Assembly: GCA_024305405.1 (NCBI GenBank)
Contig: JAKNDB010000109.1
Location: 5,332,001-5,396,000, forward strand
Length of the DNA: 64,000 nucleotides
Reading direction: 5' to 3'
From: Dirofilaria immitis
Lineage: Eukaryota > Nematoda > Chromadorea > Rhabditida > Onchocercidae
This document shows positions 29,300 through 40,352 of the stretch, piece after piece. The notes beneath the pieces were generated by a model that was not told the origin of the DNA, searched no databases, and saw only the letters and a program-made list of their open reading frames with translations. How positions within the stretch are numbered: the stretch's first letter is position 1; every line of letters starts with the position of its first letter. The position numbers were made by a program, and so were the translations under genes.

Positions 29300-30336
29300 T
29301 TCTTTTGACGTATTTCCCGAATATTCTGGATTGACTCATAGACCCAGAATAAAAGTTATTTAAATGGATTCTCCCTGGATGGACTCAACAATATCAATGA
29401 GTAATGCTTCCAGCAATCAATACTAGTGCGCCAGCTATTAACAACAACTGCACTGCCCTGACGACTACATTGGTCTCGAGCAGCTAACAACGAAAATAAA
29501 CTAAGCTGCATCAGATGAAAATTGACTGCAACATAACTAGAAGGAATTCAGTAATTTGAATTTGGAACTAAAAGTTTTCGAAGTTGATCATAATGTCAAA
29601 TTAAGGAAATTTGATTCCTCTGATTTAATAATTGGGAATGAAACCAATTATGATGCATAGCAGTTCCATACCTCAAAGCGACAATTTCTTGACAACTTCA
29701 ACCGATACGTTTGATATCAATATTAACTACTAATAGCATACTTTTAATCGATGTTTCTAATTAAGAAACAAATAATACCCAAATAGATCACATAGTAGTT
29801 GTTGAATTTTATTTTTGATACCTTAAAACAAAGAAAAAAGAAAAAGCAAATAATAATCGAAGTTCCGTAGGCAATATTTTAAGAAAACTGACCCAAAATG
29901 ATAAACATTTGAAATTTGAATTGCTTGATAAATGCGACCGGTATGATCTGGAGGAATAATTTAATTTAACTTCAAAATGTTGCTTAATTTTGCGTAATAA
30001 CACTACACTTTAAATAGAATTATCATGCTTGATTTGTCCTTTGCAAACTTGAATTTTCGGTAGTCATGTTCCGTTACTGCTTCCAAATGGTAATCTTTCT
30101 TTTCTGCTTTCGAAAAAGACCTGAAGCAATAGAATATATCATGCATATTAAGCATGAATGCTTCCTAGGGAGACTGATCAGAATAAGATTAAAGCAAGCG
30201 TCAAATAGCCGACAGAGTCCAGTTAAATCTGTAGGAACAGCGAGACGCACGCTGTAAGACAAAATCACCGGTCGTTTGATCAGCGGAAGATTTAAACGAC
30301 ACGGTTAAGCTTCTTCTTGGAATCATTTACTTGACT

Positions 30337-31121
30337 TTATCCCGGCTGTAGTATAGCCTACATATCGAAAGTACTGGAATCAAATAATTAGAAAATCATG
30401 TGTTGTCATGTGTAGTTGAATTCCCTCAAATCATATTTAAAGCACCAGGAAAAAAACTACATATTTTAAAGTAAAATTTGACTAAGAGTAAAACATAATG
30501 TTTAACACATACTTTCATCCTAAATTCTCCTTGTGGAGGTCCATAATGTTCAGCCCACGCACCAGAACATGTTGCTCCTTCTGGTGCTGGTATATGATAG
30601 ATACCGAAGTGATGTCTGTCAGATTCCGGCGCTTGATTGTTTATACAACTGTAAAAATATGTAATTAAACTTCGCTAATTTTAGACTATGCTTTTACCAC
30701 TTTCTGAAGCTACCATCAAATATTTAAAGTGATCCAAAAGATTTTAAACTAAACAATAACTTTGATTTTAAAGGTAGACAGATGCTTAGTTGGACATGAC
30801 TTTCGGTTTTTTCAAGTAAAGCTTGAAAAGCTGCGTCTATCTATTAGTCAATGATTAAAAACGATTAAAAATGTTTTTCTGTCAGCACCAGGACAACGAA
30901 CAAAAGGAGCTGCTGAACCTGTAAGTAATATCTATATCCACAGTTTGCCCGTACTCAAGGATTCCTGTAGCGGGTCTTATATGAAATAAATCATTCCTTG
31001 TACATTTTACTTTGAATGCTTGTCGTGAGTCGCTTTCATTTGTTAGTTTTATAGTAGTATGTATTTCACCCATAACATTCCCAACAAATATGAGCTGAAA
31101 GACTGTTTCTGTGAGATTCAT
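30337..31121 (-). CDS. MSP-domain protein
   Basis: Major sperm protein domains are immunoglobulin-like folds. In nematodes they make the cytoskeleton of amoeboid sperm or serve as adaptors. Minus-strand exons 30919-31121 and 30513-30648 are clear, with a short last exon proposed at 30337-30345. The ATG at 31121 directly follows an in-frame TAA, which fixes the start unless an upstream exon exists. Family hallmarks are IKLTNESDSRQAFKVKCT, FHIRPATGILEYGQTVDI and HHFGIYHIPAPEG followed by WAEHYGPPQGEFRMK. The product is about 115 residues, a single MSP domain with almost nothing added. The last exon could instead be near 30256. The gene lies about 1 kb upstream of unc-24 on the same strand, too far for a typical nematode operon. 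Sperm expression is inferred from the family. Confidence 0.85.
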
Positions 31122-34100
31122 TTATTGAGATGAATGCGTTCATTGCTATAATTTTCTAATAATAAATAATGATAAAAAAGTGGACTACTTTATCTCTTGG
31201 TTCTATCCTGAGTAAGAAATTACGCTCTTTCACTCTACTCGTGAATGTCATTTTATCCAATAAAGCAAATACTGCTTTCGCCACACCTAGTCTTCAATTT
31301 GATTAACAATGAAGTGAAGTATTTGTTTTCCTGCATTTATTTTTGCGAGCAACAAATTGAGAATTATTGTAATAACACCAAAACTTTTTGTGCATTTTCA
31401 GCGAACTATTTTCATTTCATCTACATAAAACTGAAAATGAATAAAAAGATTTTTAAATTCTAAGAATGACATGCAATAACAATGGCAGCCACTACTTTTC
31501 TTATAGTGAAAACTTAACATCACCTTTTACTGTTCATTAAAAAGAGTAATTAATTTCAGGATGAAAAAGAGTATAACGAAGATGCCTCTTTTATTTTTAT
31601 TGATTGTCGAAGGAACTTTTGAAAGAAAATCCTTTTAAATTCTTAAATGCAAAGATTAGTCAAATGCTTGAATTACTTAAGGGTGGAAAATTGCTTTTAT
31701 CGGAAATGATAATGTTTTACCTTTAAAAACTTGAGAGTTTTCCATGAGATGTAGTATAAAATTAGCTGTATATTTAGGCCACATGAAATTCTTTTGATTT
31801 ATTAAAAAGCTAGCTTAATATGATCATCAAACATCAGTAAAATCAATATCTATGCACGAAAATATGCAAATAATAGCAGATAATAAAGGCATAACGGAAA
31901 TAATATATAGCATAAAAATTATTTTTCAAGGTATGTATTAACAGCTAATAATGTTCAACAGCCTCGTTTCCATAATCTATATGACTCTCTCGATCCGGAA
32001 AAACATTTGTAGTGGTTGTTATCTTCTACAAATGAATACTTCATACTGAACGAAAATTAGATTTATTTGTGAAGGCCTTATTATTCTTTAACACAACTAG
32101 CCAATTTCTTTTAGCGCATTCTTCCCTTAATGTGAAGAGAATTTTTGCACAGCAAAGCATATAACTCATAACTTCCAATTCGATTCTCGATTTCCACTTC
32201 CATGTCATCATTATTCCGATTTAATGTTGTCAACAGACCATTCATTTTAGATTAGATATAACATAAACTTAACGATAAAGAAATTTTGTTTTTTTCAGTT
32301 TCCTTGTTTTAACAATCTTTTCTAGCACGTCATTATATCGATAAGGGAAGCATGGAAAAATTATTCAAGAAAATATGTATCTTTTCATTTTTTTTTTTGA
32401 ACATGTCCTATGATAAGACTATTTTGTTATGAAAATTAAGCCTCCAATTTAACAAAATATATGCCTGATCTACACGAACCTAGATACCTTTCTTGTAGAG
32501 GACATTTTTTAACCTCGTTCATTAAAATGCATTAATGAAATGAAATTATTCTTTTTCTTTCAGCTTTAATATGCTTAGCCGGCCTATTGTCTAATGTAAT
32601 ATTAAAAACAGCTGACAATTTAACTACAATTTAACTAGCTATAATGATATCAGAAAGTAATAAGTGCTCAAATTTCTAGTAAAATGGAACAAGTTTTTCT
32701 AACTCCTTTCTCTAACTGTGATAGGTAATAACGATATATGTTTCTTTGTATCCAAATGAGGATTTAAATACTTAGCAAAGGCTCTTGCTTTCAGCTGCTC
32801 TTGATATGACATTAAATAATGGATTAACTAAGTATATGAAAGTTGCAAGAAAAAGAATAACTACATGCATTTTAATGAATGAAGAAGTTTAGAAAACTGC
32901 CACTGAAGGACAGGACTGTTTTCATAATTTCAGATTTTTAGTTTTGTTAGAGATGGCTGAAGATTCTTATTGCTAAGTAAATGAGTGAATCATCATATAA
33001 ACACTTCATATTTGATGATTTTCTTGAACGATCATGATAAAATCCTGCGCCAATGCTGAACGAGATATAAATATACATGGCAACACTGTATCTGTACATC
33101 AATCTTCTGAAAAAGATTCACACTGCTTGTTTTCAAATCATTTCGCTTGATCTAATCGCTGTTGACCATCTACTGATACTAATTTCCCTGTTAAATGCAT
33201 TATGATTTTCATCAAATAATGGACTATTCCGAAATTATAATTTTCAAGATTTTTTTTTGAACTGATATCCAGATCGATGAATTCGAATCCATTTTACATT
33301 ATCCACAAAGTATATTGATTTATTAATTCCTTTGATCAGTCTTCAAAATATTGATAGAGCTGCAACTACAGTGTACATTGATCGAAAGCATTCCATTGTA
33401 TCAAATCAATTTGATATGAATTTCACTTACTTAGTGAAAGAAATACTCATCATTTTAAACGAAATTTCTCTGGGAAAAAAGGATACCGATTAAATTTTCA
33501 AAAAAAAAATCGATTGGTCCATATAAGTTTTATAATCTATTATCTCTAATGTTTTTGCTGTAATAATAGTAAGGTCATTGGTAGCATTTTCGCAATTTCT
33601 CAGATTGCAATCTGAAAATCAGCTTATTTTACAAACTGCAAAATATTGCGATTGCAGGATTGTGCATGCAAATAAATGGATTGGTGTCTAATGCAAAAGA
33701 AATATAAATTAGAAATAGGATTCAGACCTGACCGTAATGAAATATTATTTTTTGATTGTACTAAACTGTTTCGTTTTACGCAATCATTTTATTAAAAGTA
33801 GATAATTGTTCTTGTTCCTCTCTCCCTCATCCTAGTTAAATCACAGAAAAAAAAAACTGGAATTGAAACTATTCTATGAGAATCAGAAACAAGGAATCCC
33901 GGACCTCTATTAACAACTAGTGAATATGAAACGCTGAAAAGAAGAGACACTAGAATGAAGAGATGAAAAAGAATAGACTTGGCAAAGAGTTTTGCTGACC
34001 AATTTGGAAGATATAATAGACTGATAAGTATACAATTAGAAAAACAACAGTATTATTAGATCCATTTTGCATTTTCATTTTGCATGACACCATTCTCGTA

Positions 34101-36749
34101 ACAAGCCACCACTGATGCTTCACTCTTATTGCTTCATTTCACTTTCTCTGATTAGTCAACTTTCCTTTTAAAAGGATAATAAAGATAGTCGAATTTGAGA
34201 ATTCTCGTAATTAAACTTCCTTCTGAGAATTAGAGACTTGCTGAAAAGAATGCATCCAATTCGACTGTTTTTCAAAATTAGTTACTTCGATCTAGTTCTA
34301 TACCATCATTAAACAACAATCATAAGTACCGGAGCAACATATATCCTTTAGCTTATAGTTCAAAGTTCATTTTTATTAACCGAAATTTTTTTCAAGCATA
34401 CTAACTTTCATAAATAATATATGGCTTTGGCTTCCTTCGTTGCCTTTCAGTGATTTTTACTTCGCTTTTTTCAGGTAAATGTGATATCTTATTTATCTAT
34501 GTGCTTACTTCTATGAATAATTAAAATGTTTCCTTTTGGGAAGAGAATTCAGTTTGAAATGTCCGTTATTCATATTCAATGAAAAGTTATTTTGAACGAA
34601 TGAACAAAAATCGAAACAAAAAGAAAAGTTTCCATATTAGCGATTCCATCATTTTGATAATTTCAAGTCGCAGAAATCAAAAATGTTCGGAAGATTTCCA
34701 GGAAGCTTGATGATTGAAGCTATTTTTGAAATTATTCGCCATGTTTAATTGACAATGATAAGAAATATTACTATTCACATAAATTTTCAGTGTTGTTTGA
34801 ATCATGTCATTTAATGATCAAGCAAAAATAAACGTATGCAAAAAGTAAAAGCAACTAGCAAGACTTGTAATTTTAAAAAGAAAATGCCAAGAGCCGAAGA
34901 AAGCAGTAAGTCAAGAAAAGAAAATGGATTTTAGGATGGTGCGATCTGAGCAGTAAAGCGATCGTCCAGTTTGATTTATTGCAACAGGCAAATATTTGCA
35001 CTCTTTTGTAGTTTTTGTAGCAGGAATCATTACATCTAAGTCAGAATTTATTATTCCTTTCGGAGTGTTTAGGTGTATAATGGGTAGGTAACATAGGCAG
35101 TCGATGTATTAGATTGATAATTAATTCCATTCCTACAGTTGTTCTATCGGTAACAGTGATGCCAATGATCAATTATACTTTCTGTGACTGTTTTTATTAC
35201 CTTATTTAGCATAAGTGTATCCTTAGTAAAATTATAAAATATGCAGAGATTCTAACAAACTTTCAGATTTCGTTACCAATAGGACATTCATGGACATGTC
35301 AGAGTTTCACTTTTTTTTAATTTAGCTGGTGGTGTTGATGCACACTAAAGAAGGAATAATCAAAATTGAACTAAGAAAAAGGAAACAATTGTTAAAAACC
35401 TCTGGTTTTGCTGAGCTCTCTGTATGCTACTCCTCCAGAGGACGATCGTGTACTAAAGTGATATAAGAAGATTCTTAACTCAGTGTCAAATTGCTGTAAT
35501 GAATGATGAAAGATTTTATTCATTCAATATAATAGGTTGTTTGTCTTGTAAAAAATGAGTGGATGACAAACGGCATCATTTTTAGTAATTGTTATTTTTG
35601 CATAATACTACTACTATTATGAAGACTTTGATACATTTACGAACATCCCATTTTTTGTCTGAAGAAAAATTATTGTCAGCTTTCTTTATAACATTTTGTA
35701 TTCGCCTCTATTAAGAAGTTCTACTTAATTAATATTGTGTTTGTTGGCATAGATTATTTTAAATAACTGTCTTCATTAACTGGGATTTCTTGCAGCAGTA
35801 CAACAGTTATTATATAAACATATAGAAGTTGTCATAACTCATAATTTAATCTCCCAATTTAATCTCACGAAATTGCTTGCAATTTTCAATATTCACTTTT
35901 ATTAATCATTCAAAATAAGTCCTTCTCATTTTAAAATATTTTTCCATTGATAGTTGTTTTATTTGAATTCTAAACATAATGAAATATTCCATCAAACGGT
36001 GGCAATAGAAGTATGTTCTCTTGTCACCTAATTCGTCCATCAATATGGTTATTTTTTAAATGAAATTTATAGAAGTCGATCGATCCATGGTCATTTCTGT
36101 AAATACACACAGTTCATTCCATACTTCTTCATCAGCTGATTTTCTCTTGATTCATCTCGTCTAATTTGTGAAATTTAGATAGCAAGAAGTAACACTTATC
36201 ATGGTTTTTACTTCCTTTCCTAGCCTTCTTGTTTTGTCTGCACATTAAAATTTCCCAAAGTAAAATATCTCTTGACTGATCTTGATTACAAAGGCAATTC
36301 ATATCAATGTGTTTCTTATTTTTGCTACTAATTATTGACAAAATATTCTCGTTTTCTCAAATTAATTATTTGAATAAAGTAAAAATATTGAGAAAATTCC
36401 ATTGTTACAAGTAATATATATTTAGTGATTCTCTACTGAACGTATAAATGAAATTATATATCATCTGCAGAATTTTTCTTTCAAAAAATGCAATCAACGA
36501 ATTCATTTTCAAGATATCGGTCAATGTCAATGATAAATCTGCTTGTAACAATAAGAACGGATGGAACGAACACCCTTGCACATTTTTGATTTCGATTTTA
36601 TGTAGTCGTAACTTAATTCAAAATATGCATATTATCAGGTATTCTTCTGGGTTTTTTAATTGCGATTTCGTTAATTTTCGCAATGCCGTTTGTTTATAAT
36701 AGAAAATTTAGCTGTAAGTTGAAGATCCACTATTTAAGGCAATAGAGCT
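31122..36749. other. Long intergenic region, no gene recognised
   Basis: Very AT-rich, with no open frame that combines length, ordinary codon use and splice sites. The ORFs 31245-31463 (plus) and 36132-36341 (minus) are short and unsupported. It may contain regulatory DNA for the flanking genes. I see no RNA gene. Confidence 0.55.
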
Positions 36750-36796
36750 TGCCCTAAAATTCCACAAAAGTAGAAATTTATAGGAATTTTAGGGCA
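36750..36796. repeat. Perfect 14-bp stem hairpin
   Basis: The arms 36750-36763 (TGCCCTAAAATTCC) and 36783-36796 are exact reverse complements around a 19-base loop. GC content in the arms is higher than in the surroundings. It could be a structured RNA, a transposon remnant or a chance palindrome. Confidence 0.7.
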
Positions 36797-37777
36797 TCTT
36801 TGAAATGGACATAGCTAGATTAAAAGATTTTCAAAATCGAAATTTAAATTCAAATCGAAGTTTCTTAATCATATCCTTACTTATAAATAATTATCTCAAA
36901 AGTTCTCACGTGTTTCATCGGTTAATTCTATTTGCAACTGGCTGTGTTTTATTGACGAATTTTTTTCAATTTTTATTTTTGCTGTTTTTTCTCTTGGCCA
37001 TTAATTTATTTTAATGTGATTTAGCAAATAGATATCAATGTTGAATCGTCCAGCGCTGATAAATTTCAAAATTAAGGAGCCTTTGTACTTCTAAATGTGC
37101 TAGCGTATAATTAAGGACTGCATTTTGTTACAGAAAATAAGTTAAGAGAATTGAAATTATTATTATACGAAGTTTAGTTTAGGCATCGATAAGTAGATCA
37201 AATTAAGAAAGAGTGAAAAAGACTTATGTTGAAATAATAAACGTTTTTAAATTTATGTTAAGTAAATTTAGATTTTCAAAATTTTTATATGATTTCATAT
37301 GACAAATTCTCCATAACTTCATTCAAAGTTTCGTTAGGAAAAGTTTTTTGATCATTTCCGGCATCTCAATCCAATTCATATTGTTGTAAGAAGAAAAATT
37401 AAAAGGCATTTTCCAATCAATTGCCAAAACTAATAATTTTTATCCCATTTTCTAACAGAGTAATCAAAATTATCGGATTTAGTAGCTTTTACTAGCAAAA
37501 TATCAATGATAACTATTCAGTTGTTTTTGTAATTCTCTCCAGTTTATGCAATGGCATATTTATTCTGTTGACTGCTGATTAGTCTTCGGAAACTATACTG
37601 ATGTAACTGATAATTGAGAAAAATGTTAAATCCAGGAAGGAAAATACCTGACATTAGTGCTGTACAAATGCGTGCTGAAAACAGCATGTGGATCCTAGTA
37701 TTTATAATTTTTGGAGGCAAACTTATTTCTTCTATTCAACCATCCATCTAATCTATCCTGCTTCATTCCAACTGTCT

Positions 37778-38800
37778 CTACTGTTGGAGTAGAAAGTTTC
37801 TCTCAACTGTTCGATCGATGAAATAATCAATCTTTTCAGACGAGCAAGTGAGAAAAGAATCATCAATCTTAGCAATCTGAGAACTTCCACGACTGGGCAT
37901 CGGACCAAAACATTTTTCCCTCCCCACATCCCTGCTCTCTCCCTTTCTACTTCGTCTTCTCACTTGATCATGTGTTGATCCGTTACTGCGCTCCATCAAT
38001 AGTTCTCATTTTTTATATTTTTTCATTTTAACTCTTAAATTAACCATTTTAATATCAGAGAATAGATCAGCTTCAAGTTTTAAGTGATAAACAATATAAG
38101 ATATATAACGTAACTCTAGTAAAGATTGTTGCTTTTGAGCACCACAACAATGATTAATATTATTAGCACTCATCTAATAGTTATATATATAATAATATTA
38201 ATCATTGTATATATATAACATTCTGAAATCTCGAAAATAGGATCCCAGTTTACAAATATATGTATATACTTTTGATCACTAAAATTGGTACACTTATTCA
38301 GCAGTTAACACTAACTATAAGTTATATAAATGCGAATCAAATTTTCGTCAATCCGCATTAAATATGGTGATAATGTCTTCCGAAATCAGACCCTTAAATC
38401 GTTTCATGGAATTTTATATTTTAAGAAAACTATGACAAATGGCAAACAAAAGTTGAACTCTTCGTTTTTTTTTTCGCATTGTTATTTTATTTGAATGAAA
38501 TATAAATAATTCTTAAGTATTGCAATAAGCAGTTTCTCCATTAATTCAGAAATAAATATGGTGAGTATGGATGATATCACCAAGTATGGGTGACATCACT
38601 AAAAAATTCTCATCATCAAATATTTGGTTTATTTATATGAGACGAAGCATATAGTACTCGTATCAATAATGTGCCCACTCTTCCTGTCCCTTCTAATTCC
38701 TTTACCTCCACTTTCTTCGTACTTATTGTTTGCTGCTCTTCTTCTGTTTGCCTGTCCAATTCAAGTGCCGAAATTTCGAAGTCGCAGTCCAAAATGTCTG
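37778..38800 (-). other. Weak candidate minus-strand gene or exons
   Basis: Two minus-strand stretches look more protein-like than their surroundings. The frame at about 38660-38795 follows a good acceptor (ttttttcag type) and reads an acidic segment including DCDFEISALELDRQTEEEQQ, with possible donors after GTGGAG and at ATACGA. The frame at 37778-37996 starts with an ATG and reads MERSNGSTHDQVRRRSRKGE and onward for 72 residues to a stop, rich in Arg and Ser. Neither matches a family I know and I cannot join them convincingly. Both could be chance frames in less AT-rich DNA. Confidence 0.2.
38147..38208. repeat. Perfect 19-bp stem hairpin in AT-rich DNA
   Basis: The arms 38147-38165 and 38190-38208 are exact reverse complements (the left arm starts ACAATGATTAATATTATT), separated by a 24-base loop. 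TA-dinucleotide runs lie inside and just beyond. It resembles the core of a small inverted-repeat element, but no target-site duplication is evident. Confidence 0.75.
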
Positions 38801-38851
38801 AAAAAGAACGCATTTAAACTGCCACAAATACCAAAATTTCATAGCTTATAA

Positions 38852-40345
38852 ATCCATGCGATGAATTCCTATTGTGTAACTGAATCATTCGAAGCGCAAA
38901 ATATTTCGGAAGAATTTCGCTCGTTCAAAGTTTAGGAAAAGTGAGAAAGTCGTGAATATTGCTTTTTCCATGATTTTTGGAGAGGATTCTTTTGAAGAAA
39001 TTATTTCAAATATTTTATTTGAAGAATTGGAGCAGCATAATGTGAAAACCCCTTTATCTTGCTAAAAAAAAAAATGTTATTTGTAGTGGTATCTTCACAC
39101 TGAAAAGTCTTTATGAAATTTAGGAATAACTTACGTTTTCATGAGTTATAATAGAATAGAATGGAAACTTCTATCTGAGATGTCGACGGAGTCTCAAACT
39201 CATCTTGACATCACAACATACATATAAATGAAATGTTTGAGTACTAGCAAATTTTGGCTATGTTCATAGAAAATTTCAAATTTGCTTTTTGACAACCCAA
39301 TTTACATTGAGTTCGAAGCATGCATGCTATAGAAAAATGAACACAGAAATTGAGTTTGTGCCGATCTTACCGTTTTTTTCATATTTAGTTGTATTTAACA
39401 TCAAAAGGTGGGAGACTCAGATTACTGCAAATGAATTTACTGTTCTCACCTGCGGGAATTTTCATAAAATTCACTTTATCTATTTTATAGCCATTATAAT
39501 TATGAAATCAATTTATATACCTATATATATATATGCTGATGGTGATGTTCAAGCCAAGCTCCATCAGACTCATTTATCATTACTTCAGCAAATGTTCAGC
39601 TTTGGTGCTTCAGTTCCTCACTTCAACTCTCCATATTTCACTGTTTTTATATTAAGCTTTCTCGTCTTCAGTTTACGCTCACTTCTATTAACATTGCATA
39701 TTTTTGAATGCTTGTCAAGAAAACTTGGAGTTTATTATCTTGAAATTGAAATTGTCATTGTATTCAGCAACAATTCTAATTTTTCGATCGAATATTCAAA
39801 ATTTATTTGAACAGTAGAATTGTAATTCATCGTAATTTCAAGCGGCAATCTTACAGTTTCAAATTTTTTAGCGACATTGCAGCATCGATCGATGTTTGTT
39901 TCCATTCTTTACAATTGTTATATATGTATCTATTTGCTTCACTAAAATTTCAAGTAGGCACATCAAAATTAATATGGGGATAATTATTTTCCTAAGTAAA
40001 AAAATTTGTTGGAATAAGGTAGGAATTAAAAATTTATTAATAATGGAAGCAAAAGAAGCATCGAAAATAAAATGTTATAGTTTAAATCAAAAATTTTTAT
40101 TATTCGCAAATAATAATTATTTTTTTCAGTGGTTGCAGAACTGTATTCAGAATTTTAGTAGAAAAATTGAGTTTCAAATATATAATGCTTGGATATTGGA
40201 TCAATATCTTTGACCATCGATTGTTAGATTTAATTAACTAAGAATTAATCACTCCGTTTGAAAGAGGTCAATTTTTCCACGCGATGTCCCGTAAACCTAC
40301 GCATTATTCGTACTATTCAAACAGACGATTCAATTCTAAAATGCA
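38852..40345. other. 5' flank of the Wnt gene
   Basis: AT-rich flank. A 173-codon open frame at 39289-39810 starts at TTG, is dominated by Phe, Ile, Leu, Tyr and Ser, and lacks splice or family support, so I do not call it a gene. Promoter elements could not be assigned. Confidence 0.5.
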
Positions 40346-40352
40346 CTTTCAG
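40346..40352 (+). promoter_or_regulatory. Probable SL trans-splice acceptor at the Wnt start codon
   Basis: The near-consensus nematode acceptor ctttcag ends exactly one base before the ATG at 40353. Upstream in-frame ATGs exist (40284, 40341), but the signal peptide reads best from 40353, and a leader spliced here would make that the first codon. Confidence 0.55.

Noticed and set aside
26486..31121. MSP-domain gene and unc-24 as an operon
   Set aside because: They share strand, but the gap of about 1 kb is much larger than typical nematode operon spacing, and no SL2-type signal is recognised.
39289..39810. Longest uninterrupted frame of the 31-40 kb desert (173 codons, plus)
   Set aside because: Starts at TTG, composition is what AT-rich noise gives (Phe, Ile, Leu, Tyr, Ser), and there are no splice sites or family motifs.
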